A stretch of DNA of 64,000 nucleotides from Photobacterium piscicola. GTDB lineage: Bacteria; Pseudomonadota; Gammaproteobacteria; Enterobacterales; Vibrionaceae. A model generated the notes under the pieces. It was not told the origin of the DNA, ran no database searches, and worked only from the letters and a program-made list of their open reading frames with translations. The stretch is from assembly GCF_900166965.1 (NCBI RefSeq), contig NZ_FUZI01000001.1:496001-560000 (forward strand), read 5' to 3'. Position numbers and translations under genes: made by a program. Shown here in pieces: positions 9,730-19,019 of the stretch. Every line of letters begins with the position of its first letter. Within the stretch, counting starts at the first letter, position 1.

Positions 9730-10331
9730 CTTAATCCTGTAGATTATGAATTGCCGTTAGCGTGGGCGAAGTTAATTTTAGATGGGCTGTCACCGCAAAC
9801 GATGAAAGGTGATCATCATGCAGCTTCATTATTGTTTCCAATGGAGCGTGTATTTGAGGACTATGTTGCTCAATCATTCAGTAAAACTTTGAAACAAACT
9901 CATCGTTTGAAAGCACTGATACAGAGTAAGAGTTTAGTTACCCACAATGGTTCAAGCTTAAGCCCGATATGGTAATTGAGCATAATAGTAAAGTTGTGAC
10001 GGTATTAGATACTAAGTGGAAATTACTCGATTCAGCAAAAGCCAATGGCACTGATAAATATGGCTTATCACAAAGTGATTTTTATCAGATGCTGGCTTAT
10101 GGTCATCACTACTTTGATACTGAGGTAGAAAGCTCAGAAATGTTCTTGGTATATCCCTCACACTCAGGCTTTCAGCAGGCGATACCACATAGTTTTGATT
10201 TTCCGATTCAAGGCGAGAAAACCTTAAAACTGTGGGTTGTCCCTTTTGTTATTAGTGATAAAGATGATGAGAAGGGAATCAAGTGGCCAGTAGGGACGAA
10301 GACTGAAAAGCACTTTAGTCAGGTGAAGTAG
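9730..10331 (+). pseudogene. mcrC: Broken McrC (5-methylcytosine restriction subunit) C-terminal fragment
   Basis: Two frames join to give the nuclease half of McrC. The first reads ELPLAWAKLILDGLSPQ...LLFPMERVFEDYVA. After a frameshift near 9945 the second reads FKLKPDMVIEH...VTVLDTKWKLLD...YGLSQSDFYQMLAYGHHYF. PDMV...DTKWK is the PD-(D/E)xK core of McrC. The N-terminal half of McrC and all of McrB are absent. It is a dead remnant of an McrBC-type restriction system that once stood here. It ends 3 bases before the convergent coiled-coil gene. Confidence 0.82.
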
Positions 10332-10333
10332 TG

Positions 10334-13114
10334 TTAGATATATGACTCTAATTTATCACAAATAGTTGAGGTATATAGTTCACTAATTACACGTAACCTT
10401 GCTTCTAAAATCGACTTGCTTGAGCTGCTTAAATGCTCATAGTCAAGGATTGATGCATTACGTTTTAATTGCCTATAAGAACCATTTAAGTTTAATTTTA
10501 CGCCTTTATTAATATCAGTATAAATAGAGCAATAATGGCGTATATCATGTTCCTGATGCCTTATTTGAGTTAAAACTGATGCGTTATGGTTACGCAGCTC
10601 TTTATTCGTAAGCTTATCACCAATTAAACCTCTTTTTGACTCTGCTTGTGACCATGATGGTAATAATAAGGCCTCTGCTTCTCTGTATAGAGTGTGCCAT
10701 TTAGAGCGTTTGAGTCTTTCATGAAGTGATTGAAACTCATATTGTTTAACATAACGAAGTAGTGATTCACGCTCTAACTGAAGAGCATAAAGATCTGTTC
10801 TATTTTTCTCTCGTTTTCTTATTGCAGTATTAAGTAACTCTAATTTATCTGTTAATAGATCAAACTCGAATGTAAGTTTTGCATCGGCCTCTGATTGAAA
10901 TACGCCAAAAATCTGCCAGTAATCATGAATAAACTGCTTGTAGGAAGATTTATCTGTGTAGTGCAGATACGATAAATCACTCTCAATAGAGCAGTCAGGG
11001 CTATCAAGATAAACGTTAACCTTTCTCGTATGTTCTTGTGCATCTTTGGATTGTAAACATGCTAGGTCAAACTTTTGCATTACAGAACCATTGCTTTTTT
11101 TTAGACTTTGCAATTTAAGGTAGAGTTCATGAAGTCCTTCAATTGAAGTTATGAACTCTTTTTTTAGACCATTTATCCTTTGTAATTTTTCTTCTTGTAT
11201 TTTTTGCGCATTAAATAACTCTTTCTCTTTAGTGACTAAGGTTGTAACAATATTAATATGATTCTTTATCGACACATCTAACGAGTTTCTAAGACGAATA
11301 TAGGTGGGTTTTGATGCGTTATGGCGGATATCAGAGAGTTGGCCTTTAGCACGGTTTAATACTGTTTCTAAGCTACGCAATAATTGGAGATCTTGAGTTA
11401 TTTCACTTTGGTTCATTAGCTCAATAGCATCTTCAGACAGTGAATTAACGCCATTACTAAAGGTATGGAACAATGAACGGATTTTCCTAATATCACTAGC
11501 AAGATCATAACGTAATGAGTGAGTAATAGCAGCATCTATTTTTGCATTTAAAGAAGCAACAATGATTGATGTTCTGGTGCTTACTAATGTGAAATCTTGC
11601 TCAGATCTCAACTCATTAGTTTTATTTATATGCTCTTGTGGTAGATATTCATAACAACGAACACGGCGCTCCAATTTGCGTAGTTTTAATAAATTGTACG
11701 AGATTTTCGTTCTGTGTTGTGTTAACTGATTTAATCCTTCGAGCCTGGCGTTGAGCTCTGCGTAAAATTGCTGCATAGCAATAAATTGAGAGGTGATCTT
11801 TAAGCTAGGAATACAATGACCTAACTGTTTTAAATTATCAAAATCAACTTGCTTAAACTTTCTTAATGGTACGATTTTTAGCTTGCGTCGAAGATCTCCT
11901 GCTGTAACTAAATTAGCTGCGGCTTTAGATCGGGAATGACTTACGTTATATCCAGCTCTTGAAAAATAACTCTGTAACCGTAGAGAGTATGTCTTAACTC
12001 GCTTTTGGGTTCTATAGCTTTCAAAGTCAAAGCTATCTAGCCTGTCTCTGACATCTTTTAGTGCAATCACTATTCGGCTAGAGACATTTTTGTAGGAAAG
12101 ATGTTTTTTACAGTAAGAGTAAGCCTTTCTAAGTCGTACTAGCTGATGTGCCACGTCATTTCTATAACTTATTAAGTTTGGCTTGGTATCAATGGCAAAA
12201 GGTAGTCGTTCATTTGGAGACAGTGACATTTCGAAAATAGAGACTTCCTTCGTTTTAAACTCAACGTCAAATTCAGTATTATCTAATTTATTAATAATTG
12301 GGTATTTCGCTAAAACTGTCAGCTCATGTTTCTTTTGTGTCGCCGTTAATTGTTGCGCGCCAAAGTAAAATACATTATTGGCTGCTCTGTGTTGTTCTTT
12401 AATAGATAAGTATGAGTTATTAGAGCCAAACATGATGTAATCTTCAATGGCAGCACTATTAATTCCATTGTCGACAGGGAATAGCCATAGGAGGTTAATG
12501 CCTTGTTTTCTGAAAAAAGTCTCGCGGTTATAAGCAACATAAGTCGTTATCCAACTACGATAAAATTCTACCACCCATTTGTTAGATTGTTGGTCCTCAA
12601 AGTAGATATCTGGCTTACGGCGGGTGTTAACTTCATCATCATTAGAAAATATGAAGTGACTATTGATAATACTCTGAGATAAGACAAGCTGACTGCGCTC
12701 CAATTCTGAAATTACATCATATTTGCTATTTGTTCGCCATTCATTTTCTTTATCTGAACAATAGCTATTATAGAGCTCATTTGCGCCGCTGGTATAGAAA
12801 GGGCAAGATTCAATCTTTTTGATATTACTGTCTTTGGCATTTTTGTTATGGCAAAAAAAATAGGTGAATTGTTCCTTATTTCCATTATCACCATTACGTC
12901 TTCTGCCAAAGAGCGGAGAGTTACAGAAAGAGCAACGTAGATAATGATCATTGTGGTCATGTTTTGCTTTATTGATGTTGGCTAGTATTTCCTGATACTG
13001 AACGTCAGTCGGCTTGAATGGGTTTTCTAATAGTCGTCCAACAGTAATTACTTTCTTTTGGGCACCATAAAATACCTCCCATAGAGGTCGGCTTACTACG
13101 CTACTCACTGACAC
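10334..13114 (-). CDS. Large zinc-ribbon / CoiA-like nuclease / coiled-coil protein, function unknown
   Basis: A 926-residue protein not assigned to a characterised system. From the N-terminus: a probable zinc ribbon (Cys61, Cys64, Cys88, Cys104), then a CoiA-like restriction-fold segment with RKPDIYFED (Asp169) and KWVVEFYRS (Glu184), then RETFFRKQGINLLWLF. CoiA-like nucleases have this D...E-x-K/Q pattern followed by an arginine and a hydrophobic strand. Here the K/Q position is Tyr, so activity is uncertain. From about 430 to 830 it is mostly charged helix, probably a long coiled coil. The GTG at 13114 is chosen because AGGAG lies 7 nt upstream; a spacerless ATG at 13150 is less likely. 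The location among defence genes suggests, but does not show, an anti-phage role. Confidence 0.6.
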   Translation of the reverse strand: MSVSSVVSRPLWEVFYGAQKKVITVGRLLENPFKPTDVQYQEILANINKAKHDHNDHYLRCSFCNSPLFGRRRNGDNGNKEQFTYFFCHNKNAKDSNIKKIESCPFYTSGANELYNSYCSDKENEWRTNSKYDVISELERSQLVLSQSIINSHFIFSNDDEVNTRRKPDIYFEDQQSNKWVVEFYRSWITTYVAYNRETFFRKQGINLLWLFPVDNGINSAAIEDYIMFGSNNSYLSIKEQHRAANNVFYFGAQQLTATQKKHELTVLAKYPIINKLDNTEFDVEFKTKEVSIFEMSLSPNERLPFAIDTKPNLISYRNDVAHQLVRLRKAYSYCKKHLSYKNVSSRIVIALKDVRDRLDSFDFESYRTQKRVKTYSLRLQSYFSRAGYNVSHSRSKAAANLVTAGDLRRKLKIVPLRKFKQVDFDNLKQLGHCIPSLKITSQFIAMQQFYAELNARLEGLNQLTQHRTKISYNLLKLRKLERRVRCYEYLPQEHINKTNELRSEQDFTLVSTRTSIIVASLNAKIDAAITHSLRYDLASDIRKIRSLFHTFSNGVNSLSEDAIELMNQSEITQDLQLLRSLETVLNRAKGQLSDIRHNASKPTYIRLRNSLDVSIKNHINIVTTLVTKEKELFNAQKIQEEKLQRINGLKKEFITSIEGLHELYLKLQSLKKSNGSVMQKFDLACLQSKDAQEHTRKVNVYLDSPDCSIESDLSYLHYTDKSSYKQFIHDYWQIFGVFQSEADAKLTFEFDLLTDKLELLNTAIRKREKNRTDLYALQLERESLLRYVKQYEFQSLHERLKRSKWHTLYREAEALLLPSWSQAESKRGLIGDKLTNKELRNHNASVLTQIRHQEHDIRHYCSIYTDINKGVKLNLNGSYRQLKRNASILDYEHLSSSSKSILEARLRVISELYTSTICDKLESYI

Positions 13115-13150
13115 CGTTTTACTCCTGAAATGACACAATACACATTGCAT

Positions 13151-13744
13151 CTACACACTTATAATCAAGTAGGTATTTTATTCCTTAAAAGTGAAAAGTT
13201 AAATAGATAGCAACATTAATGAAGCTTGTATTGTGAACTACTTAAACCGTAGCCTTGTTATCTTTACTAACTCTTAGAAAATCGTATATTTAGATACTTA
13301 GGTGCATTATTAATAACAATATTTTTTTGTATGTAAGTCATTACCGAATAAATACAGCGTATAACTCTATTTGTGCTTGCCTGAAGTTTCAATAAACTCA
13401 CTTCACCAGATCATGATTTCTCTACGCTGTTCTGAATAATTAGAGCGGTTGTAATTAGCCTTACTTCATTTTGATCTGCGTGTAATAAACACGCTTCATT
13501 AAGCAAATTAAAAAGCCTTGTTCAGGAAGGGCGACAGAAGCGACTGAGTGAAGTCCGTGAGCGACTAATTTAGCGTTATTCGCTATAATAGGCTTACATG
13601 CTATTCGTGTCACGTTCATCTGGAAAGACATAATTATATTGCTTAACGAGTTGTTGTTGCTTCTTTGAGTCTAGTCATAGTATGTAATTGCCCAGAATGA
13701 GTAATTTGGTTTTATGTTCAGTGTTAACTAAGGGTTTTAAACGG
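13151..13744. other. Intergenic region between two defence genes
   Basis: About 600 bases without a gene. The only structure seen is a 6-bp hairpin (GCGTGT/ACACGC) at 13478-13494, without a T-run. Scanning the frames shows no recognisable protein remnant. It should contain the promoter of the coiled-coil gene. Confidence 0.5.
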
Positions 13745-16174
13745 TTAAATTGGATTCTTAGTATTTCGTTGCACATACTGAGTTAATCGTAAATCAACCA
13801 ATTCTTTTACAGCTTCATGTAAATTTTGTTTATCCTCTTGAGCAACATTGAAATTCGCAATAAATCGATCATTAGTGATTGAGAACCACTGCTCTCCATT
13901 TTTATTTGCTGTTGTGTATGCTTTGATTGGATTTTTTAGCCAATATTGGTGCCATCGAGAATCAGTCGGCTTGCACTGTTGTTCGGCTTTAGCAACGTCT
14001 TTTATTTTTAACTCAGGGTAACGATTAAGTATGAGTAAGCTTTGTTCTGCTAATATTTCTGTTGTTGGTGGTGCTGTGAAGCCATCTAAATGTAAAAACG
14101 CCTCAAGTAAAATAGCCTTAAAGCATTTTGTCATGGCCGTTTGGGCTATACCATTATGCAGAAATTTACCATAGTTATTAACCAAATGGGTTAACTCAGG
14201 TATTTGTTCTTCCGCGGCGACTAATGAGAACCAACTTCCATGTTGTTGTTTAACTTTATCTAATCGGTAATTAGCTTGCATAAATTCGGTTGCAGTAGGG
14301 CGATGATCCAAAAGATTTTTTAGTTCTTTGTACTCATCAATGCTGGTGGTTTTGTAGCGATTGGCAAGCTCTTGCCAGAATTGTGTTAATTCCGGATCGA
14401 AATTGATAAAACAACCGTCAGTAAGCATAATTGGTTTTGCTGAGCGTTGAGCAATTTCTCGTGTGCTTGATATATCAAGTAGCGCTGAAGGTTTGGTCAA
14501 AAATGATTGGTGATTACCAATAAAATCTAACACTAATAACTTATCCTTTTGGGTGTTTTTTGATTGTCGTAACCCTCTTCCTAATTGCTGTAAGAAGAGA
14601 ATTTTTGATTCTGTTGGTCGAATCATCAATATAGTGTCTATTGATGGGATATCAGTTCCTTCATTAAACAGATCAACTGAAAAGATAATATCAATAATGC
14701 CATTTTGTAATGCTGATAAGGCTTCATTACGTGGCATTGCAGAATCACTGTATACGGCAGCTGCGTTGTATCCTTTATTGCAGAAAAACTTCGCCATATA
14801 GTCCGCGTGTTTTTTTGAAATACAAAAGGCAAGAGTTCGTGTCAGTTTCTTTGCTTCCCAGTGTTTCAGAATGTGCTGTGCACGTTGTTGAGTCGCAAAC
14901 GCTGTGTCTAATGCTGTGGGATCGAATTTACCATTTCGCCACGGTATTTCTTGGTAATTAACGAATTGATCGTAAATGCCGTAATAATCAAACGGTACTA
15001 ATATTTTATTATCAATACCATGAACAAGATTTCGCTCAAACACTAAATTGTTATCGCATAATGAGAGAATATCCGCTTGATCTGAGCGCTCAGGCGTTGC
15101 AGTTAATCCTAGTAAAAAAGCAGGTTCAAAATAGGCTAACAGTGCTTGATAGGTCGATGAACTAGCATGATGAAATTCATCCACGATCACATAATCAAAA
15201 TGATTTTTATCAAATAATGCCAGATGCTCTCGGCGACCAATAGTTTGAATCGATGCAAAAAGGTAGTCGGTCTCAGTATCTTTTGATGTGCCATTGTAGC
15301 GTCCCGTTCTTATGTTCTCATTAAGCTGAAGAAAAGTGCGTTCAGCTTGTAATAAGATCTCTTCTCGGTGAGCGACAAATAATACTCTTTTGGCGTTCAT
15401 TTGTTTGGCGTCAAAAGCTGATAGCCAAGTTTTTCCCATGCCCGTAGCTAATACCACTAATCCCCGCTGATAACCATTTAGGCGAGTTTGTTTTAAGGCT
15501 ATGAGCGCTTCAGCTTGAATATTGTTAGGTACAAAAGCGTCTAATTCTGGCTCTGTTTCTGTTGTTATTAAGCGTATAAAATGCGGGTTCTGTTTCTTAT
15601 AGCGTGTGTTATAAGTATCGATCCATTCATGTGATAATGAATGTGTTAGGGCGTTCGAGAATAGATATTCAAACTGTTGACGAATATGATGAAATTCAAG
15701 CGCAGCCTTTGAATTATCAGGTTTTTCATAATCGAAACGTAATGCCCATTCATGGCCTTGAGTTAAGGCCATTTTGCTCATGTTATTAGAGCCAATCCAT
15801 GCACAGCCTTGGTCAATTTGGTTATGATGAGATTTAATTAATATGTAAGATTTAAGGTGAAAGCTGATATTGCCTTCACACTGAAATACTCGAATATTTG
15901 CGCCTTTACCAACTAATAGCATCAGTTCTCGAAGGGCGACAGGTTGTGTTACAGATAAATAGTCTGAGGTCAATAAACGTAGTTCAGCACCACGATTAAG
16001 AGCATCCAATAAAGCATTAAAAAGTAAATCAAGACCTGACTTCATAATGAATGAGACCGAAATCTCAATAATTGAAGCATGATTAATTGCAATAATCAAT
16101 TTGTCTAGCAGTGGATCTTGATAAGAGCCAACGGTTAGATTATGGCCTGTATAGAGAGAAATGCTATCAGTCAC
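13745..16174 (-). CDS. PLD-domain SF2 helicase, probable defence protein
   Basis: An 809-residue protein with a phospholipase-D-like N-terminal domain fused to an SF2 helicase. The PLD half shows FHLKSY (His106, Lys108) and WIGSNN (Ser129-Asn130), one HxK...GSxN set, so a dimer would be needed for a full site. The helicase half shows ATGMGKT (243-249), VDEFHH, LTATPER and QQLGRGLRQS, the last being the arginine-finger motif VI. The C-terminal ~230 residues have no recognised domain. GTG 16174 is chosen because GGAGA lies 6 nt upstream. It overlaps the methyltransferase stop by 8 bases, so the two are coupled. The system is not one I can name; a role in handling foreign DNA is an inference. 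Confidence 0.72.
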   Translation of the reverse strand: MTDSISLYTGHNLTVGSYQDPLLDKLIIAINHASIIEISVSFIMKSGLDLLFNALLDALNRGAELRLLTSDYLSVTQPVALRELMLLVGKGANIRVFQCEGNISFHLKSYILIKSHHNQIDQGCAWIGSNNMSKMALTQGHEWALRFDYEKPDNSKAALEFHHIRQQFEYLFSNALTHSLSHEWIDTYNTRYKKQNPHFIRLITTETEPELDAFVPNNIQAEALIALKQTRLNGYQRGLVVLATGMGKTWLSAFDAKQMNAKRVLFVAHREEILLQAERTFLQLNENIRTGRYNGTSKDTETDYLFASIQTIGRREHLALFDKNHFDYVIVDEFHHASSSTYQALLAYFEPAFLLGLTATPERSDQADILSLCDNNLVFERNLVHGIDNKILVPFDYYGIYDQFVNYQEIPWRNGKFDPTALDTAFATQQRAQHILKHWEAKKLTRTLAFCISKKHADYMAKFFCNKGYNAAAVYSDSAMPRNEALSALQNGIIDIIFSVDLFNEGTDIPSIDTILMIRPTESKILFLQQLGRGLRQSKNTQKDKLLVLDFIGNHQSFLTKPSALLDISSTREIAQRSAKPIMLTDGCFINFDPELTQFWQELANRYKTTSIDEYKELKNLLDHRPTATEFMQANYRLDKVKQQHGSWFSLVAAEEQIPELTHLVNNYGKFLHNGIAQTAMTKCFKAILLEAFLHLDGFTAPPTTEILAEQSLLILNRYPELKIKDVAKAEQQCKPTDSRWHQYWLKNPIKAYTTANKNGEQWFSITNDRFIANFNVAQEDKQNLHEAVKELVDLRLTQYVQRNTKNPI

Positions 16175-16751
16175 GATTTTTCTCCAAAATAACATTTAGC
16201 CATTTTTCATCTTCACGTCCTGGGCGTAAGTCACCAGTTATCCATGTCTCTTTGATAAAAAGCGGTGTATTTACGATAAATTGGCTTAACCGTTTTTCAT
16301 CACAGTTAGTAAATGAACGTCCATTTCTTTCTATATCATCGTTACCGTACTTAAATGAGCAATAGAACACGCCTCCATTAACTAAACAGTTTGATAGTTT
16401 TTTAAAAACGTCATTTAACTCATGTGATGGAACATGTAAAAGTGATGCACATGCCCAAATAGCATCAAACTTATCCGTCGTTTCAAAGTTTTGAAACGTT
16501 GTGATTTCTACAGGTTGCTTAATTAAATTTTCAGCCCTTTTCCCTAACTCTATGCTGGCATCTATGGCCGTTATTTGAAAACCTTGTTTGAGAAAGGCTT
16601 TGCTATCACGACCTGAGCCACACCCAGCATCGAGTATATGTGCTGATATTGGTAGATAAGGAATAAATCGACTTAGTAATGGGCTTAAATCAACGTTGAC
16701 AGTAGATTGGTAAAAATCATCAGCGTGAGTATTGTAGAAATCAATCGACAT
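16167..16751 (-). CDS. Class I SAM-dependent methyltransferase coupled to the PLD helicase
   Basis: A 194-residue Rossmann methyltransferase. Motif I is ILDAGCGSG (39-47), followed by an acidic strand ITAIDAS and a DAIWACASLLHV motif IV region. It lacks the NPPY/DPPY motif of DNA adenine methyltransferases, so a small molecule or a protein is a likelier target than DNA. The TehB/UbiG-like fold is typical of tellurite- or small-molecule methyltransferases. ATG 16751 has AGGA 5 nt upstream. It is the first gene of the two-gene operon with the PLD helicase, and its target is unknown. Confidence 0.72.
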   Translation of the reverse strand: MSIDFYNTHADDFYQSTVNVDLSPLLSRFIPYLPISAHILDAGCGSGRDSKAFLKQGFQITAIDASIELGKRAENLIKQPVEITTFQNFETTDKFDAIWACASLLHVPSHELNDVFKKLSNCLVNGGVFYCSFKYGNDDIERNGRSFTNCDEKRLSQFIVNTPLFIKETWITGDLRPGREDEKWLNVILEKNRD

Positions 16752-16794
16752 GGAAATCCTAATGGGCATCAACTATGGTAATCAGCTAATAATA

Positions 16795-16820
16795 CGCCCA
16801 ATTTTTGAGAAATATGGGCG
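16795..16820. promoter_or_regulatory. Inverted repeat upstream of the methyltransferase-helicase operon
   Basis: The arms CGCCCA/TGGGCG enclose a 14-base AT-rich centre that itself can pair TTT/AAA. It lies 44 bases upstream of the methyltransferase start, where an operator could sit. No matching regulator is present. Confidence 0.35.
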
Positions 16821-17297
16821 GCATTGTAAAGAAGCTTATCAAATAGCGAATTTATGTTTTATATCATATTATACTGACTATTATACGGTGTTTTTTCTAG
16901 TTAATATTGAATGTTAATTGAGTATGAGTATGGCTATTTTGATTCTTGTATTATCCTGACTTTATCATATTGTACACTGAGCGTGGTTTGCTTTTCCTTG
17001 AAGTTAAAGATTGAAAATTTTAATCAATTTCTAATCTTACTAGCCCTCAAGTTATGTTACATACGAATAAAAATTAGAGTTAAAAACTAATCTCTTAGAG
17101 CAGGCTAGGCTGTGCGTCTACATGGTATGAAGAAATATTACTCGTAAACAATTAGATGATACCATTTCCTGCATTAGCGTATAGGAATTATGACAGGCTT
17201 AGTTATGTCCCGAGCGCTTGAGGTAATATCACTGACAGGAAGTCGCTGTCCAAATCAGCAACCTACTGTGCGATGAAAGAATTCCACCAATATAGAG
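16821..17297. other. Intergenic region, no gene seen
   Basis: About 480 bases of AT-rich sequence between the methyltransferase promoter and the two small membrane proteins. No frame with a plausible start and no recognisable remnant were found. Confidence 0.5.
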
Positions 17298-17525
17298 ATG
17301 AGGAAATGCGTGATTAGTGATTCGATCTTTTTAGTTTACTTGGCAAGTGCATTACTAATATTGTCGTATGTGTTAGTCGGTTTCGGTATTGTAAAGCGTA
17401 TTGCGCAGTGGAGCTCAAATTCACCAGATAAGCGTGCGATCTCCTTGGCGGTGATTTTTATCTATCTATTATCGGTTTTCGAGGTGATAGATATAGTTAA
17501 TGACTTATTTCACCTAATCAGTTAG
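17298..17525 (+). CDS. Small membrane protein, hypothetical
   Basis: A 75-residue frame with two hydrophobic segments (about 9-30 and 47-70) separated by a short basic/polar loop (KRIAQWSSNSPDKRA). No family is recognised. The ATG at 17298 overlaps GAGG that would serve the GTG at 17310 with 6-nt spacing, so a 71-residue product is equally likely. It lies at the right edge of the defence island, next to a second small membrane protein with its own ribosome binding site. Confidence 0.5.
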   Translation: MRKCVISDSIFLVYLASALLILSYVLVGFGIVKRIAQWSSNSPDKRAISLAVIFIYLLSVFEVIDIVNDLFHLIS

Positions 17526-17575
17526 TTCGAAATATCTTTATCTACTTAATTATATTTATGAAAATGAGGTGTGTA

Positions 17576-17776
17576 ATGGAAATATTATTTTTGATTGCTT
17601 TTGTTATTTCGCTGTTAAATGTGGTGTACGCGTTAGCTACAAAAAATATATTCTTTTCCGGTGGTTGGATTAGTTATTATGATAATAAGCTAAATTTTTT
17701 TGCCGGTTTGGTTACTTTTATAGCATTTATTTTTTTCTATGGTGGTTTTTACTTTTTTATTTTTCCATCATTATAA
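17576..17776 (+). CDS. Small membrane protein, hypothetical
   Basis: A 66-residue protein that is mostly two hydrophobic helices (about 2-22 and 42-64), with FFSGGWISYYDNK between them. The ATG at 17576 has GAGG 6 nt upstream, better than the upstream in-frame ATG at 17558. No family is recognised. It follows the previous small protein by 50 bases and may be co-transcribed with it. Confidence 0.5.
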   Translation: MEILFLIAFVISLLNVVYALATKNIFFSGGWISYYDNKLNFFAGLVTFIAFIFFYGGFYFFIFPSL

Positions 17777-17777
17777 T

Positions 17778-17805
17778 CTTCATACGCTAATGAAGTTTAC
17801 TTTTT
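17778..17805 (+). terminator. Candidate terminator after the small membrane proteins
   Basis: The arms CTTCAT/ATGAAG with a 6-nt loop begin 2 bases after the stop codon and are followed by TTTACTTTTT. The stem is short, so this is tentative. Confidence 0.4.
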
Positions 17806-17916
17806 GCTATCTCCAGCAGTTTGCTTAGCTCGTTGTATATTAATATAAATGTTTAAACTAAGTGTTTTATTAAAAATACTATGTCCTTTATACTTACGCT
17901 ATACATAAACAATAAA

Positions 17917-18768
17917 TCAGATCCTTTCTACTGCGAAGGATATCTCGTTGAGTAATAGTTTTGCTTTATCACTTTTCAGTTGTAATAACGTCATAAAAAG
18001 TAGGTCTGTAATGACATTTTGTGCCGTTCGAGAAGAAATAGAAGAACTGCGAAACTGTTTTTCATCAGCAATGGTATCAATCGTGTAGTGGGCTAATTTT
18101 CGTAAGGGGCTTTTTTTAATATTGGTTAACGCAATAATTGTTGCGCCTTTATCATAGGCAGATTGAGCCGCAACAAGTATTTCTCGACGTGTGCCTGAAA
18201 ATGAAATCGCGATGAGTATATCGTCTTTAGTGAGTGTATTTGCTGTGGCAACTTGGACATGCGTATCTTGTTCGTTGAGTGCTGTAATCCCGATTTTTAA
18301 CAGTTTAAAAGTAAGATCTTTCGCTGTTAATGCGGAACCACCGATGCCGACAATTTGAATACGGTGCGCTTGATTGATCTGCTTAACAATAGCCTCAAAC
18401 TCAGAAAAATCAATAGCATTGGTTGTTGCAATCATAGCGTGGGTTTTCTCTTGAATTAACTTTTGGGCAATGGTTAATGAAGAGTCATCGCTATGAATTT
18501 TGTTATGAATGGGTCTTTTGGGCTCTAGAATGGTCTTTTGTTGAGCAAGATCTTCAATAATGGCAAGTTTAAGAGCCGTAAAACCTTTAAATCCAAGCCG
18601 TTGGGCAAATTTGATGATACCTGATTGAGAAACGCCAACTTTGGCGGCTAAATCTTGGCTAACATAAGCGCTTAATGATGCTGGATCTTCAAGAATAAAG
18701 TCTAATATTTTCACACCATTGCTCGATAAACCACTTCTCTGGTTTTGCATCTTCTCTAAAATACTCAT
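17917..18768 (-). CDS. murR: MurR/RpiR-family transcriptional regulator
   Basis: A 283-residue regulator with an N-terminal RpiR helix-turn-helix (about 1-77; SQDLAAKVGVSQSGIIKFAQRLGFKGF) and a C-terminal SIS domain (about 125-265; IVGIGGSALTAKDL, AISFSGTRREI) that binds a phosphosugar. It is divergent from murQ-murP, so by context it is the repressor that senses MurNAc-6-phosphate, as known for E. coli MurR. The start has GAGGGG immediately upstream. A 17-base palindrome 16 bases before its start is the likely operator. Confidence 0.87.
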   Translation of the reverse strand: MSILEKMQNQRSGLSSNGVKILDFILEDPASLSAYVSQDLAAKVGVSQSGIIKFAQRLGFKGFTALKLAIIEDLAQQKTILEPKRPIHNKIHSDDSSLTIAQKLIQEKTHAMIATTNAIDFSEFEAIVKQINQAHRIQIVGIGGSALTAKDLTFKLLKIGITALNEQDTHVQVATANTLTKDDILIAISFSGTRREILVAAQSAYDKGATIIALTNIKKSPLRKLAHYTIDTIADEKQFRSSSISSRTAQNVITDLLFMTLLQLKSDKAKLLLNEISFAVERI

Positions 18769-18783
18769 AATCCCCTCATTTTT

Positions 18784-18800
18784 TTGAATTAATTATTCAA
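18784..18800. promoter_or_regulatory. Candidate MurR operator
   Basis: The 17-base sequence TTGAATTAATTATTCAA has perfect 6-bp arms TTGAAT/ATTCAA around a 5-base centre. It lies in the murR-murQ divergent region next to the murR start, where autoregulation would act. Confidence 0.5.
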
Positions 18801-18939
18801 CATTGGATAAATATTATTCTTTTGGTAATTTTTTGTTATCTTATTAAAAATAAAGGGGTAAGTTTTGTTTTTCGATCTGTGTCTAGATATTACTAACCCT
18901 ATTTATTCTCTAATTTTGGCATAAAATGAATAATTTTAG

Positions 18940-18957
18940 TTGTGATTATTGTCACTT
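18940..18957. promoter_or_regulatory. Candidate CRP-cAMP binding site upstream of murQ
   Basis: TGTGA-TTATTG-TCACT matches the CRP consensus TGTGA-N6-TCACA in 9 of 10 core positions. It is about 65-80 bases upstream of the murQ start, fitting catabolite activation of the MurNAc operon as known in enterobacteria. Confidence 0.7.
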
Positions 18958-19019
18958 AATTGAATTTTTTATTCTATATGATTTCTCTCAAACCTAATAT
19001 TTAAGCAAGAGAGCAGATT

